Positions 9,531-18,940 of a DNA stretch of 64,000 nucleotides are shown here, piece after piece. Position numbers and translations under genes: made by a program. Source of the stretch: Prochlorococcus sp. AG-424-P18 (GTDB lineage Bacteria; Cyanobacteriota; Cyanobacteriia; PCC-6307; Cyanobiaceae). Each line of letters starts with the position of its first letter. The first letter of the stretch is position 1. The stretch lies in assembly GCA_003213235.1 (NCBI GenBank), contig QCNJ01000007.1, positions 1 through 64,000 of the forward strand. The letters run 5' to 3'. Under the pieces are notes generated by a model, which had not been told where the DNA came from, did no database searches, and was given only the letters and a program-made list of their open reading frames with translations.

Positions 9531-11285
9531 TTAGGGTTTTTTAACAATCATTCCATTATCTTTAATCTTGGGGGGGATTTTTTCTATTACTATTAAACTC
9601 TCGATAATTTCTTTAGCAACTGGTGCAGCAACAGTTGAACCATATGCATAAGCTTTAGATGGCTCATCAACTACTACAAGGACAGCATATTTAGGATCAT
9701 TAACTGGTAAGGTAGCCACAAAGCTGCAAACTTTTTTACTTGTATAGCTACCATTTAATGCTTTTTGGGAAGTGCCTGTTTTCCCAGCTATCCTATAACC
9801 CTCGATTTTTACTCCAGATCCACTACCTTTATCAACTACGCTCTCCATCCATTCAAGAACAGTTTTAGAGACTTCTTTTGAAAAAAATTGGTTTTTTGGA
9901 TTTTTATTAACTCTATCTTTGAAAGTTGAGGTTACATGTGGAGTCACTTCATAACCACCATTTGCTAGAGCCGCATGAAGTTGAAGCAATTTAAGTGGCG
10001 AGATCGAGAAACCTTTTCCGAAAGAAGTTACAGCAGGCTCGATTGATTGATTTACAAATAAATCTTTTCTCTTTAGTTGGCCCGCAGTTGATTCAAATAA
10101 GTCAGTATTTAAATTTTTATTTATACCTAAATTTTCTAGCCAATCCCAATAAATTTTAGGGTCTAAATTTTGCATTATTTTTACCATCCCAACATTACTT
10201 GAAACCTGCAAAACTTTTGGATAATCAATGTATCCATTACCTTTTTTATCCCAATTAGAAAGTGTCCATCCTCCAACATTAATTTTTCCAATATCTTCGA
10301 CTACTCCATCTTTCTGGATTACTCTTTCTTCTAAAGCTATGGCAAGATTAATAGGTTTAAAAGTTGAACCAGGCTCAAATATATCTTGAGAATACCAACC
10401 CCTAAAAAGTCTAGAATCATACTGCCAAAATTTATTTGGATCGTATGACGGGACTGTAACCAAGGAGAGAATCCGACCATTATTAACATCCATAACTATG
10501 GCAAATCCCTTCTTTGCTTTCCATTTGCTCACTTGCTTTGATAATGCATTGAATGAAGCTTTCTGTAATTTTGAATCTATAGTTAGGCCTAAACTTTTAT
10601 GATCAGAAACAAAATCACCTGGGGCTGAATAATCCGGTAGAGGAGTTCCATCTCCTCCTCTTTTTATTAAATTACTTTTATTAAATACTTTAATTTGATT
10701 ATCTAGATGAAGCTCTAAACCTGCTGAAGCTATATTCTCATCATTAACAAAACCGACAAGATTAGAGTAAAGCTTACCTTGTGGATAATATCTCTGCGAA
10801 TATTTAAATAAATCAATTCCGCTTATTTGAAGGTTCTTAATCTTTTCAGCCTTTCCTTCGGAAATTTTATCCAAAAGCTTGATACCACTTATTTTATTAT
10901 TAAATTTACTCAATAGTATTTCACCATCTATTTCCAAGATAGGTGACAATTTTTCTGTGACTTCTTCAATACTGCGAACTCTGTTAATTGAATCACCAGG
11001 AAAATTAAAATATTTTGGATGGGCCCATAATTTATAGAGAGGTTTATCATAAGCAACTAGTCTATTATTTCTATCAACAATAGCTCTCCTTTTTTTTAAT
11101 GCATTAGTTTTAGAAGACTGTATTATTCTAGCTTTCCTTTGCAAATCAGAGGCGTTAAAGACTTGCAATTTAACTAACCTTCCAAACAAACAAAATATTA
11201 ATAGTAAGCTAAAAATATATAGAAATTTAAATCTTCTTTGATCAAGGGGGACAAGACGAACAATTTTTTTGTATTTTTTCATCAA
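9531..11285 (-). CDS. ftsI: Penicillin-binding protein FtsI (septal transpeptidase)
   Basis: A 584-residue class B penicillin-binding protein with one N-terminal membrane helix (about 21-38), a pedestal domain, and a transpeptidase domain. The three active-site motifs are present: STFK (nucleophile S307), SSN (362-364) and KTG (502-504). It cross-links septal peptidoglycan during division. Its start overlaps the stop of the upstream small membrane protein gene by four bases (ATGA), the position that ftsL holds in many bacteria. There is no PASTA domain at the C-terminus. Confidence 0.95.
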   Translation of the reverse strand: MMKKYKKIVRLVPLDQRRFKFLYIFSLLLIFCLFGRLVKLQVFNASDLQRKARIIQSSKTNALKKRRAIVDRNNRLVAYDKPLYKLWAHPKYFNFPGDSINRVRSIEEVTEKLSPILEIDGEILLSKFNNKISGIKLLDKISEGKAEKIKNLQISGIDLFKYSQRYYPQGKLYSNLVGFVNDENIASAGLELHLDNQIKVFNKSNLIKRGGDGTPLPDYSAPGDFVSDHKSLGLTIDSKLQKASFNALSKQVSKWKAKKGFAIVMDVNNGRILSLVTVPSYDPNKFWQYDSRLFRGWYSQDIFEPGSTFKPINLAIALEERVIQKDGVVEDIGKINVGGWTLSNWDKKGNGYIDYPKVLQVSSNVGMVKIMQNLDPKIYWDWLENLGINKNLNTDLFESTAGQLKRKDLFVNQSIEPAVTSFGKGFSISPLKLLQLHAALANGGYEVTPHVTSTFKDRVNKNPKNQFFSKEVSKTVLEWMESVVDKGSGSGVKIEGYRIAGKTGTSQKALNGSYTSKKVCSFVATLPVNDPKYAVLVVVDEPSKAYAYGSTVAAPVAKEIIESLIVIEKIPPKIKDNGMIVKKP

Positions 11286-11710
11286 TATCCCCTTTGATAT
11301 TCGCTATCTCTAAAACCCTCAATGAAACTACTAAAGTTTTTCTTAAACAAACTTTCTTTTTTTTCTGGTGGTTTATCTAGATAAATTAAATCTTCAGGTT
11401 TAGTTTTTCTATAAGTATTCATAGACTCAAGTTCACCAATATAAAACTCCTCAATTTTAGAAATCAAATCAATCAGATTATTACTGATAGCTCTTGTTTT
11501 GGATAAGTTTTTATATGTATTTGACCATTTTCTTTGACTACTAAAAGACAAGAATAATAAGGTGAAAATTAATACCAAAAGAGAGATATTAATGGAGTCA
11601 AAAATTTGATGAATTAATTTGATATTAATTATGGATATTTTTTCAGAATTTTTTTTACTTTCATATGAAACTTTTTTTTTTAAATTAAGTTGATTCCCAT
11701 AAGGTTTCAT
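11282..11710 (-). CDS. Small bitopic membrane protein, FtsL-like
   Basis: A 142-residue protein with a basic N-terminal tail of about 40 residues, one strong membrane helix (about 41-58), and an extracytoplasmic stretch (about 62-97) of coiled-coil character that includes LIDLISKIEEFYIGELESM. The last about 40 residues are charged and rich in Lys, Pro and Phe. This size, topology and position (four-base overlap with ftsI) are those of FtsL in other bacteria. FtsL sequences are very divergent and I know of no well-accepted cyanobacterial FtsL, so the assignment is by context and architecture only. Translational coupling with ftsI is likely. Confidence 0.75.
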   Translation of the reverse strand: MKPYGNQLNLKKKVSYESKKNSEKISIINIKLIHQIFDSINISLLVLIFTLLFLSFSSQRKWSNTYKNLSKTRAISNNLIDLISKIEEFYIGELESMNTYRKTKPEDLIYLDKPPEKKESLFKKNFSSFIEGFRDSEYQRGY

Positions 11711-11795
11711 CTATGATTTATTTTTTAAATAAAAGAAGTCTTATTAATTAAATAAACATCTTTTTGTTTGATTCGCAAGTAAGAAATTAAATTCT

Positions 11796-13157
11796 TTATG
11801 TCCTCAATAAGAACAAATTTAAGAAAGTCAATCCATTCCATAAAGAATGCATGATAACTGAAGAGAACAAACTTCCTGAAGCAATTCTTGTAATTGCTAA
11901 TCCAATCCCAAGAACAAATAATGGCGGCATTTCTCCCAAACTTAAATGGGCTAAAGCAAATATAAAAGCTGAAACTATGATGCCCAGGATTACCCCAAAA
12001 TCTCTTGAAAGAGTTGGTAGTAAAATACCGCGAAATATAATTTCCTCAAATAGAGGAGCTAATAGAGTTGTTGTTACAAATAATAAAAAAAATGATAGAT
12101 AACTATTATTATTAAGAACAATTTCTAGTAAAGGGTTACTACCATTCTGATTATCGATCAGATTATTCATAATTAGGGAAATCAATAAAACAAAAGGAAT
12201 AATTGTTAACCAACCTTTAATTCCCTGAATAATTGCATATTTTATTGGCAATAAATTGAACTGTAAATAATCCTTTTTAAAAGTAAATTCACCATTTAAA
12301 GATTTAATTTGATAATAAACTATCCCCAAAGGAGGAATTGCCATAAAAAGATATCCAAAGAATATTTTTAAAGATTGAGACAATTCATTAGAAATATTTT
12401 TAGAAAAAAGTTCAACCAAACTGATAGAAAACAAAGGTGATACAACCTCACCTAAAACAACAAATCCCCCTGCAATTAATAAAACCATATCTATTAATTC
12501 TAAATCTAAGAATTTCATTTCTTTCCAATCAAACTTTTTCATAGATATGGTTGTCCATAATATTTTTAAAGCCAGAATAGAGCCAATAAGTATTGTTAAA
12601 AGTGGTATTAGTCTTATGGCTGATATTTTAAAAAACATTTTTCTTGAAAATGATTTAGTTATTAATGCACTGTCGTCAAAATCAAATTTCCGGCTTAAAA
12701 GGTGATATAAAAATCTATCTTCTTTAAATAAATCAAATTTATCAGAATTTGCTTTATATAAATTATTATTTGATTTTTTTTCTATCTCATCAATCACAAA
12801 TTTAAAGTTTTTATCTTCAAAATTTTTGGATATGTTTTCATAAATTAAAGGATCATTTAATTCTGAAGTAATTATTCGAATTAATTTATTTCTTTCTGTT
12901 AGCTCTTCAAATGAGACATCAGAGAGTGATTTTTTTATTTGATCAACAGGATCATTAATTATAAAAAATTTTTTAAGATTTACAGGTATTGATTGGACAG
13001 ATAATTCAACAATTTCTTGTTCTTTTTGACTAATATCAAATGAAACAGATGGTCTATTTAAACTATCTCTTAAGCCTTGTTGCCATACAAAAAAAGTTAT
13101 GACGATAGAAATAAAAGCTAAAGTGAGTTTTGACTTAGAAATATCTTTAAAGATCAT
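11796..13157 (-). CDS. CPBP-family intramembrane metalloprotease
   Basis: A 453-residue membrane protein with a signal-like helix at about 10-25, a soluble stretch of about 150 residues, then several membrane helices ending in a CPBP (CAAX protease/bacteriocin-processing, Abi) domain. The catalytic motifs are present: E371-E372 and R376 in LFEEIIFRG, H404 in FALAH, and H437/N441 in IMHSLWN. The family cleaves membrane substrates; the target here is unknown. The long extracytoplasmic N-terminal part is characteristic of cyanobacterial members. It lies 85 bases upstream of the FtsL-like gene on the same strand but probably forms a separate unit. Confidence 0.88.
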   Translation of the reverse strand: MIFKDISKSKLTLAFISIVITFFVWQQGLRDSLNRPSVSFDISQKEQEIVELSVQSIPVNLKKFFIINDPVDQIKKSLSDVSFEELTERNKLIRIITSELNDPLIYENISKNFEDKNFKFVIDEIEKKSNNNLYKANSDKFDLFKEDRFLYHLLSRKFDFDDSALITKSFSRKMFFKISAIRLIPLLTILIGSILALKILWTTISMKKFDWKEMKFLDLELIDMVLLIAGGFVVLGEVVSPLFSISLVELFSKNISNELSQSLKIFFGYLFMAIPPLGIVYYQIKSLNGEFTFKKDYLQFNLLPIKYAIIQGIKGWLTIIPFVLLISLIMNNLIDNQNGSNPLLEIVLNNNSYLSFFLLFVTTTLLAPLFEEIIFRGILLPTLSRDFGVILGIIVSAFIFALAHLSLGEMPPLFVLGIGLAITRIASGSLFSSVIMHSLWNGLTFLNLFLLRT

Positions 13158-13273
13158 AATTTATTATATTCTCTAAAACTATAGTTAGTTATCATTGAAT
13201 TTCCTTATATTTATGTATCTATTTTAATCACGCCGTGAGATGATTAAATTATCTTAATTTTCAAATTTATATA

Positions 13274-14602
13274 ATGGCAATAAGATTAGTTTTAGTTAGG
13301 CATGGACTAAGCAGTTTCAATGCAAAAGGATTAATTCAAGGAAGAACAGACGATTCATTATTAACCGATGAAGGATACGAACAAGCCCGAAAAGCAGGAA
13401 AGGCATTATCAAAAATAAACTTCGATAAAATCTATTCCTCCCCACTTGTAAGAGCAGCAGAGACTGCAAAAACAATCAAAAAGGCCTTCAATAAAGATCA
13501 AAATATTGTATTCGACGAAAATTTGCTAGAGGTAGATCTTAGTGAATGGTCTGGTCTAAAAATAGATGAAATAAAAAATAAATTTCCAGAAATTTATCCT
13601 ATATGGAAAAATGATCCAGAGAATCTTATCTTAAAAAGAAATGACAATAAAACTTATAAACCAATTCAAGAGTTATTTTTTCAAGCAACAAATTTTGTAG
13701 AAGATATTTTAAAAATTTATCTAGAAAAAGATGATGTTAATATTTTAGTTGTTGGACATAATGCGATTCTCAGATGTTTAATACTTTTGTTATTAGGAAA
13801 GCCTAAGCAAGGTTTTAGAAAAATAAGATTAGAAAATGCTTCTTTCTCGATACTCAACATTTCAAAGAAAGAAAACTCTTTTAAGACTCAAATTGAATGC
13901 TTAAATCAGACTTCCCATCTTAATAAAAATATTCCAAATAAAATTGGAGATTCCAGAATATTTCTTATAAGACATGGTGAAACTAACTGGAACAAAGAAG
14001 GTAGATTTCAAGGCCAAATTGATGTCCCTTTAAATGAAAACGGAAAAAATCAAGCTAGAAAGACTTTTGAATATTTGAGAAATATTTCTTTCAATAAGGC
14101 ATTTTCAAGTTCAATGCATAGGCCATATGAGACTGCACAAATAATCCTTCAAAATAACAAAGATTTAAAAATTGAGAAAATAGATTCACTTGTAGAAATC
14201 AGTCACGGATTATGGGAGGGTAAATTGGAAGCAGAAATTAGAAAAGAGTGGCCTGCTTTACTAAAAAATTGGCATGATAAACCTGAAGAAGTAATAATGC
14301 CCGAAGGAGAATGTATAAAAGATGTATCAGAAAGGTCAGTAGAAGCTTTTGAGAAAATTTGTTTATCTCAAAGGGATAATGATCAAACCCTCATGGTTGC
14401 CCATGATGCAGTCAATAAAACTCTAATTTGTAACATCCTAGGGATTAATTATTCAAATATTTGGATGATAAAACAGGGTAATGGCGGCATAACTATAATT
14501 GATCTTTTTAATGATCCCAATAAGCCCCCTTTGATTAGCGCTCTTAACATTACAACACACCTTGGGGGGATACTTGATTCAACTGCTTCAGGAGCACTTT
14601 AA
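13274..14602 (+). CDS. gpmB: Two-domain histidine phosphatase (phosphoglycerate mutase type)
   Basis: A 442-residue protein made of two tandem histidine-phosphatase domains. The first has the RHG motif at 9-11 with a second histidine in VVGHN (about 162); the second has RHG at 233-235 (H234) and a later VAHD. Both domains keep the phospho-accepting histidine, so both may be active. Double-domain proteins of this type in cyanobacteria are annotated as phosphoglycerate mutase, and one is reported to act as a phosphoserine phosphatase. Which substrate applies here is not visible. It converges on lepB. Confidence 0.85.
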   Translation: MAIRLVLVRHGLSSFNAKGLIQGRTDDSLLTDEGYEQARKAGKALSKINFDKIYSSPLVRAAETAKTIKKAFNKDQNIVFDENLLEVDLSEWSGLKIDEIKNKFPEIYPIWKNDPENLILKRNDNKTYKPIQELFFQATNFVEDILKIYLEKDDVNILVVGHNAILRCLILLLLGKPKQGFRKIRLENASFSILNISKKENSFKTQIECLNQTSHLNKNIPNKIGDSRIFLIRHGETNWNKEGRFQGQIDVPLNENGKNQARKTFEYLRNISFNKAFSSSMHRPYETAQIILQNNKDLKIEKIDSLVEISHGLWEGKLEAEIRKEWPALLKNWHDKPEEVIMPEGECIKDVSERSVEAFEKICLSQRDNDQTLMVAHDAVNKTLICNILGINYSNIWMIKQGNGGITIIDLFNDPNKPPLISALNITTHLGGILDSTASGAL

Positions 14603-14655
14603 ATTAAGCCTTGTTAAAAATTTAATTTGATGAAGTCAGAGCCAGAAAAAAGGCT

Positions 14656-15315
14656 TCATTTACTGAAAAAGCCAACTTGACTAAGAGGCCAGAATCTGAA
14701 ATATGCTTTACCAATTATCTCTTTTTTGTGAAGAAATTTACTTCCAGGCCAATATCTTCCATCCCAACTATTTGCTCTATTATCACCTAAAACTAAAAAA
14801 TGATCTTCTGGCACTTTTATGTTTTCAAATTTACCACAATTATTAAATAGGGATAATGAACACTTATAAGAGACATAGGGTTCAGGAATTAATTTATTAT
14901 TTATTATTAATTCACCTTTTGAGTTAACACTTACAATTTCTCCTGGAAGTGCCACCACTCTTTTTATATAAGCATCGCAAGCTTGATCCCTCAAACCAGG
15001 AATAAACGACATTGGAGGAAAACTCATAAAAAAACAATATCTTGTTTTTGGTAAAGGCTTAGATCTTGATGAAATTAATTTTTTATCAAACGAGTAAGGT
15101 GATTTAAAAACAACAATATCTCCTCTTTTTGGTAAAGTGTTTCTTAGCGAAAATTTTTCAATAATTAACCTATCATTTATTTGTAATTCTGGGAGCATTG
15201 AACCAGAAGGGATATAACGTGGTTCTGCAAAAAATGATCTACAAGAAGAAACAAAAAAAGTTAATAGAATTAGTAGCCCCCATTCTTTTAAAAAACTTTT
15301 TATGGAACCAGGCAT
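14656..15315 (-). CDS. lepB: Signal peptidase I
   Basis: A 219-residue type I signal peptidase that removes signal peptides from exported proteins. One N-terminal membrane helix (about 10-26) is followed by the catalytic serine S39 (PSGSMLPEL), the general-base lysine K119 (IKRVVALPGE) and the conserved GDNRANSWDGR segment. Likely clients nearby include PsaF and PetA. It converges on gpmB with 53 bases between, where an imperfect ATGAAG/CTTCAT hairpin is visible (about 14630-14660), too weak to call a terminator. Confidence 0.94.
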   Translation of the reverse strand: MPGSIKSFLKEWGLLILLTFFVSSCRSFFAEPRYIPSGSMLPELQINDRLIIEKFSLRNTLPKRGDIVVFKSPYSFDKKLISSRSKPLPKTRYCFFMSFPPMSFIPGLRDQACDAYIKRVVALPGEIVSVNSKGELIINNKLIPEPYVSYKCSLSLFNNCGKFENIKVPEDHFLVLGDNRANSWDGRYWPGSKFLHKKEIIGKAYFRFWPLSQVGFFSK

Positions 15316-15344
15316 AGTATTAATAAAGTCTTGATTTTCTAAAC

Positions 15345-15695
15345 TTATATAAATTGTTTTGCATATTCAATTTCGTTAAAACCTAATATTACTTTCTTTC
15401 CTTCGTAAATCAAAAATGGTCTTTTTATTAATTTGCCATCACTTAAAAGAAGTTGAATAATTTCTTCCTTTGACAAGGGATCAAGATTAAGAGTTTTAAA
15501 GGCTTTACCTCTTGTATTGAAAATCCTTTTCTTATCTTCAGAATATTGTTCTAAGGCTAGATTTAAATAATTAACAAGTGGAGGTTCTTTTACAATATCA
15601 ATTAACTGAAATTCAAAATTTTTACTTTCAAGCCACTTTGCAGCTTTTCGGCATGTAGAGCATTTTAAATAACTATAAAAAATTATTTTTTTCAA
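15345..15695 (-). CDS. ArsC/Spx-family thioredoxin-fold protein
   Basis: A 116-residue member of the ArsC/Spx/YffB family. The N-terminal thioredoxin-like beta strand is followed by a CSTC motif (C12, C15) and the C-terminal half has the family's arginine/lysine region LIKRPFLI. The proline-containing KRPFLI segment is typical of both arsenate reductases and Spx-like regulators, so the sequence does not tell enzyme from regulator. It overlaps the pyrophosphatase gene upstream by four bases, suggesting coupled translation. Confidence 0.85.
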   Translation of the reverse strand: MKKIIFYSYLKCSTCRKAAKWLESKNFEFQLIDIVKEPPLVNYLNLALEQYSEDKKRIFNTRGKAFKTLNLDPLSKEEIIQLLLSDGKLIKRPFLIYEGKKVILGFNEIEYAKQFI

Positions 15696-16246
15696 TTTAA
15701 TTTACTAATATTTGATTTCTTAAGTACTTTAAAATTTTTCTTTTTTAGAGGCATGCAACTTTTCAATAAATTTTCAACTACATCAAAATCCCTCCAACCA
15801 TCAATTTGAACTGTTCTTCCATCGAGTCCTTTACTTGTTCTAAAAAATTCTGCAACATCCTCAAGCTGATTAGGAGCAATTTGATTAATACTCACTATAT
15901 TAGCCTGCCTAGGATTAGCCATAGGCACACATAAGAGTTTTCCATCATATGCACCACAATCATGCATATCCAAAACTCCAATAGGTCTTGCTTTTATTAG
16001 ACAACCCGCAAAAGTAGGTTCGTCCATTATCACCATTGCATCAAGGGGAGCTCCATCATCCGCAAGGGTATTTGGGATAAAACCATAATCAAAAGGATAT
16101 CTAACTGAAGAATGTAATACTCTGTCTAGGGCCATTATTCCTGCTTCAGAGCAATATTCATATTTATTCCTACTCCCTGCAGGTATTTCAACAACAATAT
16201 TCACTAAACCCTTCATTGGAGATGGAGGTATTGAACTAAGGTCCAT
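15692..16246 (-). CDS. ppa: Family I inorganic pyrophosphatase paralogue with altered active site
   Basis: A 184-residue family I soluble pyrophosphatase. Many ligands are conserved (E20, K28, E30, R42, Y54, D64, D69, D96, D101, K103 by alignment to the E. coli enzyme from memory). However, the key DGDPxD motif reads D64-G-A66-P-L-D69, so the aspartate equivalent to E. coli D67, regarded as the general base, is alanine. The Tyr of the YK pair is serine (S138-K139). It is therefore probably weak or inactive as a pyrophosphatase; a second, intact copy is at 30989. It overlaps the small gene upstream by 11 bases and the ArsC-like gene downstream by 4. Confidence 0.88.
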   Translation of the reverse strand: MDLSSIPPSPMKGLVNIVVEIPAGSRNKYEYCSEAGIMALDRVLHSSVRYPFDYGFIPNTLADDGAPLDAMVIMDEPTFAGCLIKARPIGVLDMHDCGAYDGKLLCVPMANPRQANIVSINQIAPNQLEDVAEFFRTSKGLDGRTVQIDGWRDFDVVENLLKSCMPLKKKNFKVLKKSNISKLN

Positions 16247-16490
16247 CTTTTTTAAAATCGTGATTATGAATTATCTCGTTTCCTTGAGATAAAGGTCTGC
16301 CAATTAAAATGCTTATTGAAGGTAAAAAAATTGTCAAAAAGGCAAAAATAATACCTAAAGATGTTATTGATAAACTCCTAATACTTAAGGGGTCATCATC
16401 ATCTCTTTCAAAATCATTTCGAGCAGAACCATGAGAAGATTCTTCGCTTGATTTACTTTGAATAAACTGCTTTGATTTCGTGTAACTCAA
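16236..16490 (-). CDS. Small single-helix membrane protein, unknown
   Basis: An 84-residue protein I do not recognise. The N-terminal 40 residues are hydrophilic and rich in Ser, Lys and Asp (an acidic RDDDD run at about 29-33). One membrane helix spans about 42-63 and a short polar tail with two histidines ends the protein. It overlaps the downstream pyrophosphatase paralogue by 11 bases, so the two are probably expressed together. The hydrophobic profile and overlap support a real gene. Confidence 0.65.
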   Translation of the reverse strand: MSYTKSKQFIQSKSSEESSHGSARNDFERDDDDPLSIRSLSITSLGIIFAFLTIFLPSISILIGRPLSQGNEIIHNHDFKKDGP

Positions 16491-16586
16491 GAACTCTTAA
16501 TTGGTAAAGATTAAGGAGATAACTTAACATCATTATCCTACATTCAAAATGTCAATAAATCAAAACATTGATTGGTGACTTTTTAA

Positions 16587-16937
16587 TTACTCTTTTTCTA
16601 GCAAAGACCTAATAGATTTTAGTTCGTCTAATATTTGCGCCAGTATATTTTGAGCAGCGGACGAAGGTGTATTAAAGACCTCTACAGTAACTTCCTTTAT
16701 TCTTAAAATATCTTTTGCAAATCTTGCTACTTCATTAGGATGAAATTTTAAAGGATCTTTTTGATCAGTCCTAAATTCGGGATTTAATTTTCTTGGATTA
16801 AAACTAGGGTTAAGATTTCTTAAATCTGTATTTGTATACCTATAGACAGAAGCTCTTGATCTATTTAGGAATTTCTGAACTTCATCAATACCTACTAATT
16901 CCTCCTCACTAGAAATATTGGAATCCATATTTTCCAT
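16587..16937 (-). CDS. Small helix-turn-helix protein, unknown
   Basis: A 116-residue protein with a probable MerR/excisionase-type helix-turn-helix near residues 15-36 (GIDEVQKFLNRSRASVYRYT), a basic middle part and a C-terminal amphipathic helix (about 90-115) that could dimerise. I do not recognise the family by name. It may bind DNA. An alternative start is the second Met (residue 4). It stands alone on the minus strand, divergent from proS, with 173 intergenic bases in which I see no further gene. Confidence 0.65.
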   Translation of the reverse strand: MENMDSNISSEEELVGIDEVQKFLNRSRASVYRYTNTDLRNLNPSFNPRKLNPEFRTDQKDPLKFHPNEVARFAKDILRIKEVTVEVFNTPSSAAQNILAQILDELKSIRSLLEKE

Positions 16938-17110
16938 AAACTTAATAAATGATTAAGTAGTAATGAACTTTTTAAAGAGTTTGAACTTCATTACTGAAGA
17001 AGTTAGCAGAAAGAATATTATAAGACTAGCCGCGTTGAGGGACTCAAGACACTTTAAATTATTTTTTCATCTTAATTGATAAAATTAAATATTATTAAGG
17101 ATTTTTCTGT

Positions 17111-18913
17111 ATGCGCGTGACAACCTCATTTCCTCTGGGGACACTTCGTGACACACCTTCTGAAGCTGAGATTATTTCACATCAATTACTCTTAAAAGCT
17201 GGGTATATTCGCAGAGTTAACAGCGGTATTTATGCATACATGCCACTAATGCTTAGAGTTATTGAAAAAATATCCACAATAATAGATAAAGAACTTAATA
17301 GTATTGGTTGCACAAAATTACTATTACCCCAACTTCATCCTGCAGATTTATGGAAAAAAAGTGAAAGGTGGGAAGGATATACCGCAGGTGAAGGAATAAT
17401 GTTTAATCTCAAAGATAGACAAGGTAAAGAATTTGGCTTAGCACCAACTCACGAAGAGGTAATCACGAGTATTGCATCAGATACAATCAACTCCTATAAG
17501 CAATTACCTCTATGTTTTTACCAAATTCAGACAAAATTTAGAGATGAAATACGGCCTAGGTTTGGATTGATGAGAAGTAGAGAATTTATAATGAAAGATG
17601 GTTATTCTTTTCATTCTACAGAAAATGATCTGGCTTCTTTCTATGAAAAAGTGGGCAATGCTTATGAAAATATTTTTAAATCTTGTGGTCTGCAGACAGT
17701 AGGGGTTGAAGCTGATAGTGGAGCAATTGGAGGTGCCTCCTCTAAAGAATTTATGGTCACTGCTGATGCTGGGGAAGATTCCATTTTATTTACTCAAAGT
17801 GGTTCTTATGCTGCGAATATTGAAAAAGCTGTTTCTATACCCTCTAAACCTATTCCACTAAAAGATGATATTGCAGAGTGGTTAGAGACACCTCAACAAA
17901 AAACGATCCAAGAGGTTTGCGATAATAATAATTTAGACCCTAGTCAGATTATTAAAGTAGTAATATTCCTTGCACAGTTCGAAGGTGAATTTGAGGTCCC
18001 AATTCTTGCATGCATAAGAGGAGATCAACACATTAATGAAGTAAAGCTTTTTAACTTAATCAATAAACTTCATAATTTCAATCTCCTTAATCTTAAAAAG
18101 ATTGAAGACAAAAATAATATCGAAAAAAATCTAATTGATTTTCCTTTAGGTTTTATTGGGCCAGATTTAGATAACAAAACTATTAAAGCTACTTCTAATT
18201 GGGATAAAAAATGGACAAGAATAATTGACCATTCTGCAGTTGGCCTTTCAAAATTTATTAGTGGTGGGAATAAAGTTAATTTCCATAAAGTTTTTCAAGA
18301 ATTTTCTTTTGCTTCGAAAGACTATCTAATTGGGGATATCAGGAATGCCAAAAAAGGAGACAAAATAAGTTTTGATGATGATGAAGAACTTCTAGAAAAA
18401 AAAGGTATCGAGATTGGACATATTTTCCAACTAGGTCAGAAATATAGCGAAAAATTAAATGCAAAGTTCTCTGATAAGGACGGTCAGTTAAAAAATTTAT
18501 GGATGGGTTGTTACGGAATAGGAGTGACAAGAATAGCTCAAGCTGCTATCGAACAGAATCATGATCAAAAAGGAATTTGTTGGCCTAGCCAGATTTCTCC
18601 TTTTGAAGTTATTATTATTCCAACAAACCTCAAAGATCCTATTCAAAGTGATCTTACTGAGCAAATTTATAATAACTTTTTAACTAATAAAATTGATGTT
18701 CTTCTTGATGATAGAAACGATAGAGCTGGAGTGAAATTTAAAGATGCGGAATTAATTGGTATTCCTTTTCAGATAATTATTGGCAGAGATTCTATTAATA
18801 AAGAAGTAGAACTTTTATGCAGGACAAATAATACTAAGCTTAAAATTAGTACTGATAAATTGTTGGAAACATTTATTTCCGAATCTAAAATAATGTACAA
18901 TAAAAAGTCTTAA
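17111..18913 (+). CDS. proS: Prolyl-tRNA synthetase
   Basis: A 600-residue bacterial-type class II prolyl-tRNA synthetase. It shows class II motif 2 (FRDEIRPRFGLMRSREFIMKD, split around residues 145-165), the inserted editing domain between motifs 2 and 3 (about 230-390), motif 3 GxGxxR near 475 (GIGVTR), and the C-terminal anticodon-binding domain. Length fits the bacterial editing-domain form. It starts with ATG at 17111 and is followed after 27 bases by psb27 on the same strand. Confidence 0.97.
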   Translation: MRVTTSFPLGTLRDTPSEAEIISHQLLLKAGYIRRVNSGIYAYMPLMLRVIEKISTIIDKELNSIGCTKLLLPQLHPADLWKKSERWEGYTAGEGIMFNLKDRQGKEFGLAPTHEEVITSIASDTINSYKQLPLCFYQIQTKFRDEIRPRFGLMRSREFIMKDGYSFHSTENDLASFYEKVGNAYENIFKSCGLQTVGVEADSGAIGGASSKEFMVTADAGEDSILFTQSGSYAANIEKAVSIPSKPIPLKDDIAEWLETPQQKTIQEVCDNNNLDPSQIIKVVIFLAQFEGEFEVPILACIRGDQHINEVKLFNLINKLHNFNLLNLKKIEDKNNIEKNLIDFPLGFIGPDLDNKTIKATSNWDKKWTRIIDHSAVGLSKFISGGNKVNFHKVFQEFSFASKDYLIGDIRNAKKGDKISFDDDEELLEKKGIEIGHIFQLGQKYSEKLNAKFSDKDGQLKNLWMGCYGIGVTRIAQAAIEQNHDQKGICWPSQISPFEVIIIPTNLKDPIQSDLTEQIYNNFLTNKIDVLLDDRNDRAGVKFKDAELIGIPFQIIIGRDSINKEVELLCRTNNTKLKISTDKLLETFISESKIMYNKKS

Positions 18914-18940
18914 GGCTTATTTTTTTTTGGGAGCTAAGTT

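Noticed and set aside
11851..12102. An 83-codon plus-strand frame in the CPBP protease gene
   Set aside because: It is antisense to the catalytic region, where the minus-strand protein has clear motifs.
14630..14660. Imperfect ATGAAG/CTTCAT inverted repeat between gpmB and lepB
   Set aside because: The loop is 14 bases, one pair is G-U, and no T run follows on either strand, so it is not called a terminator.
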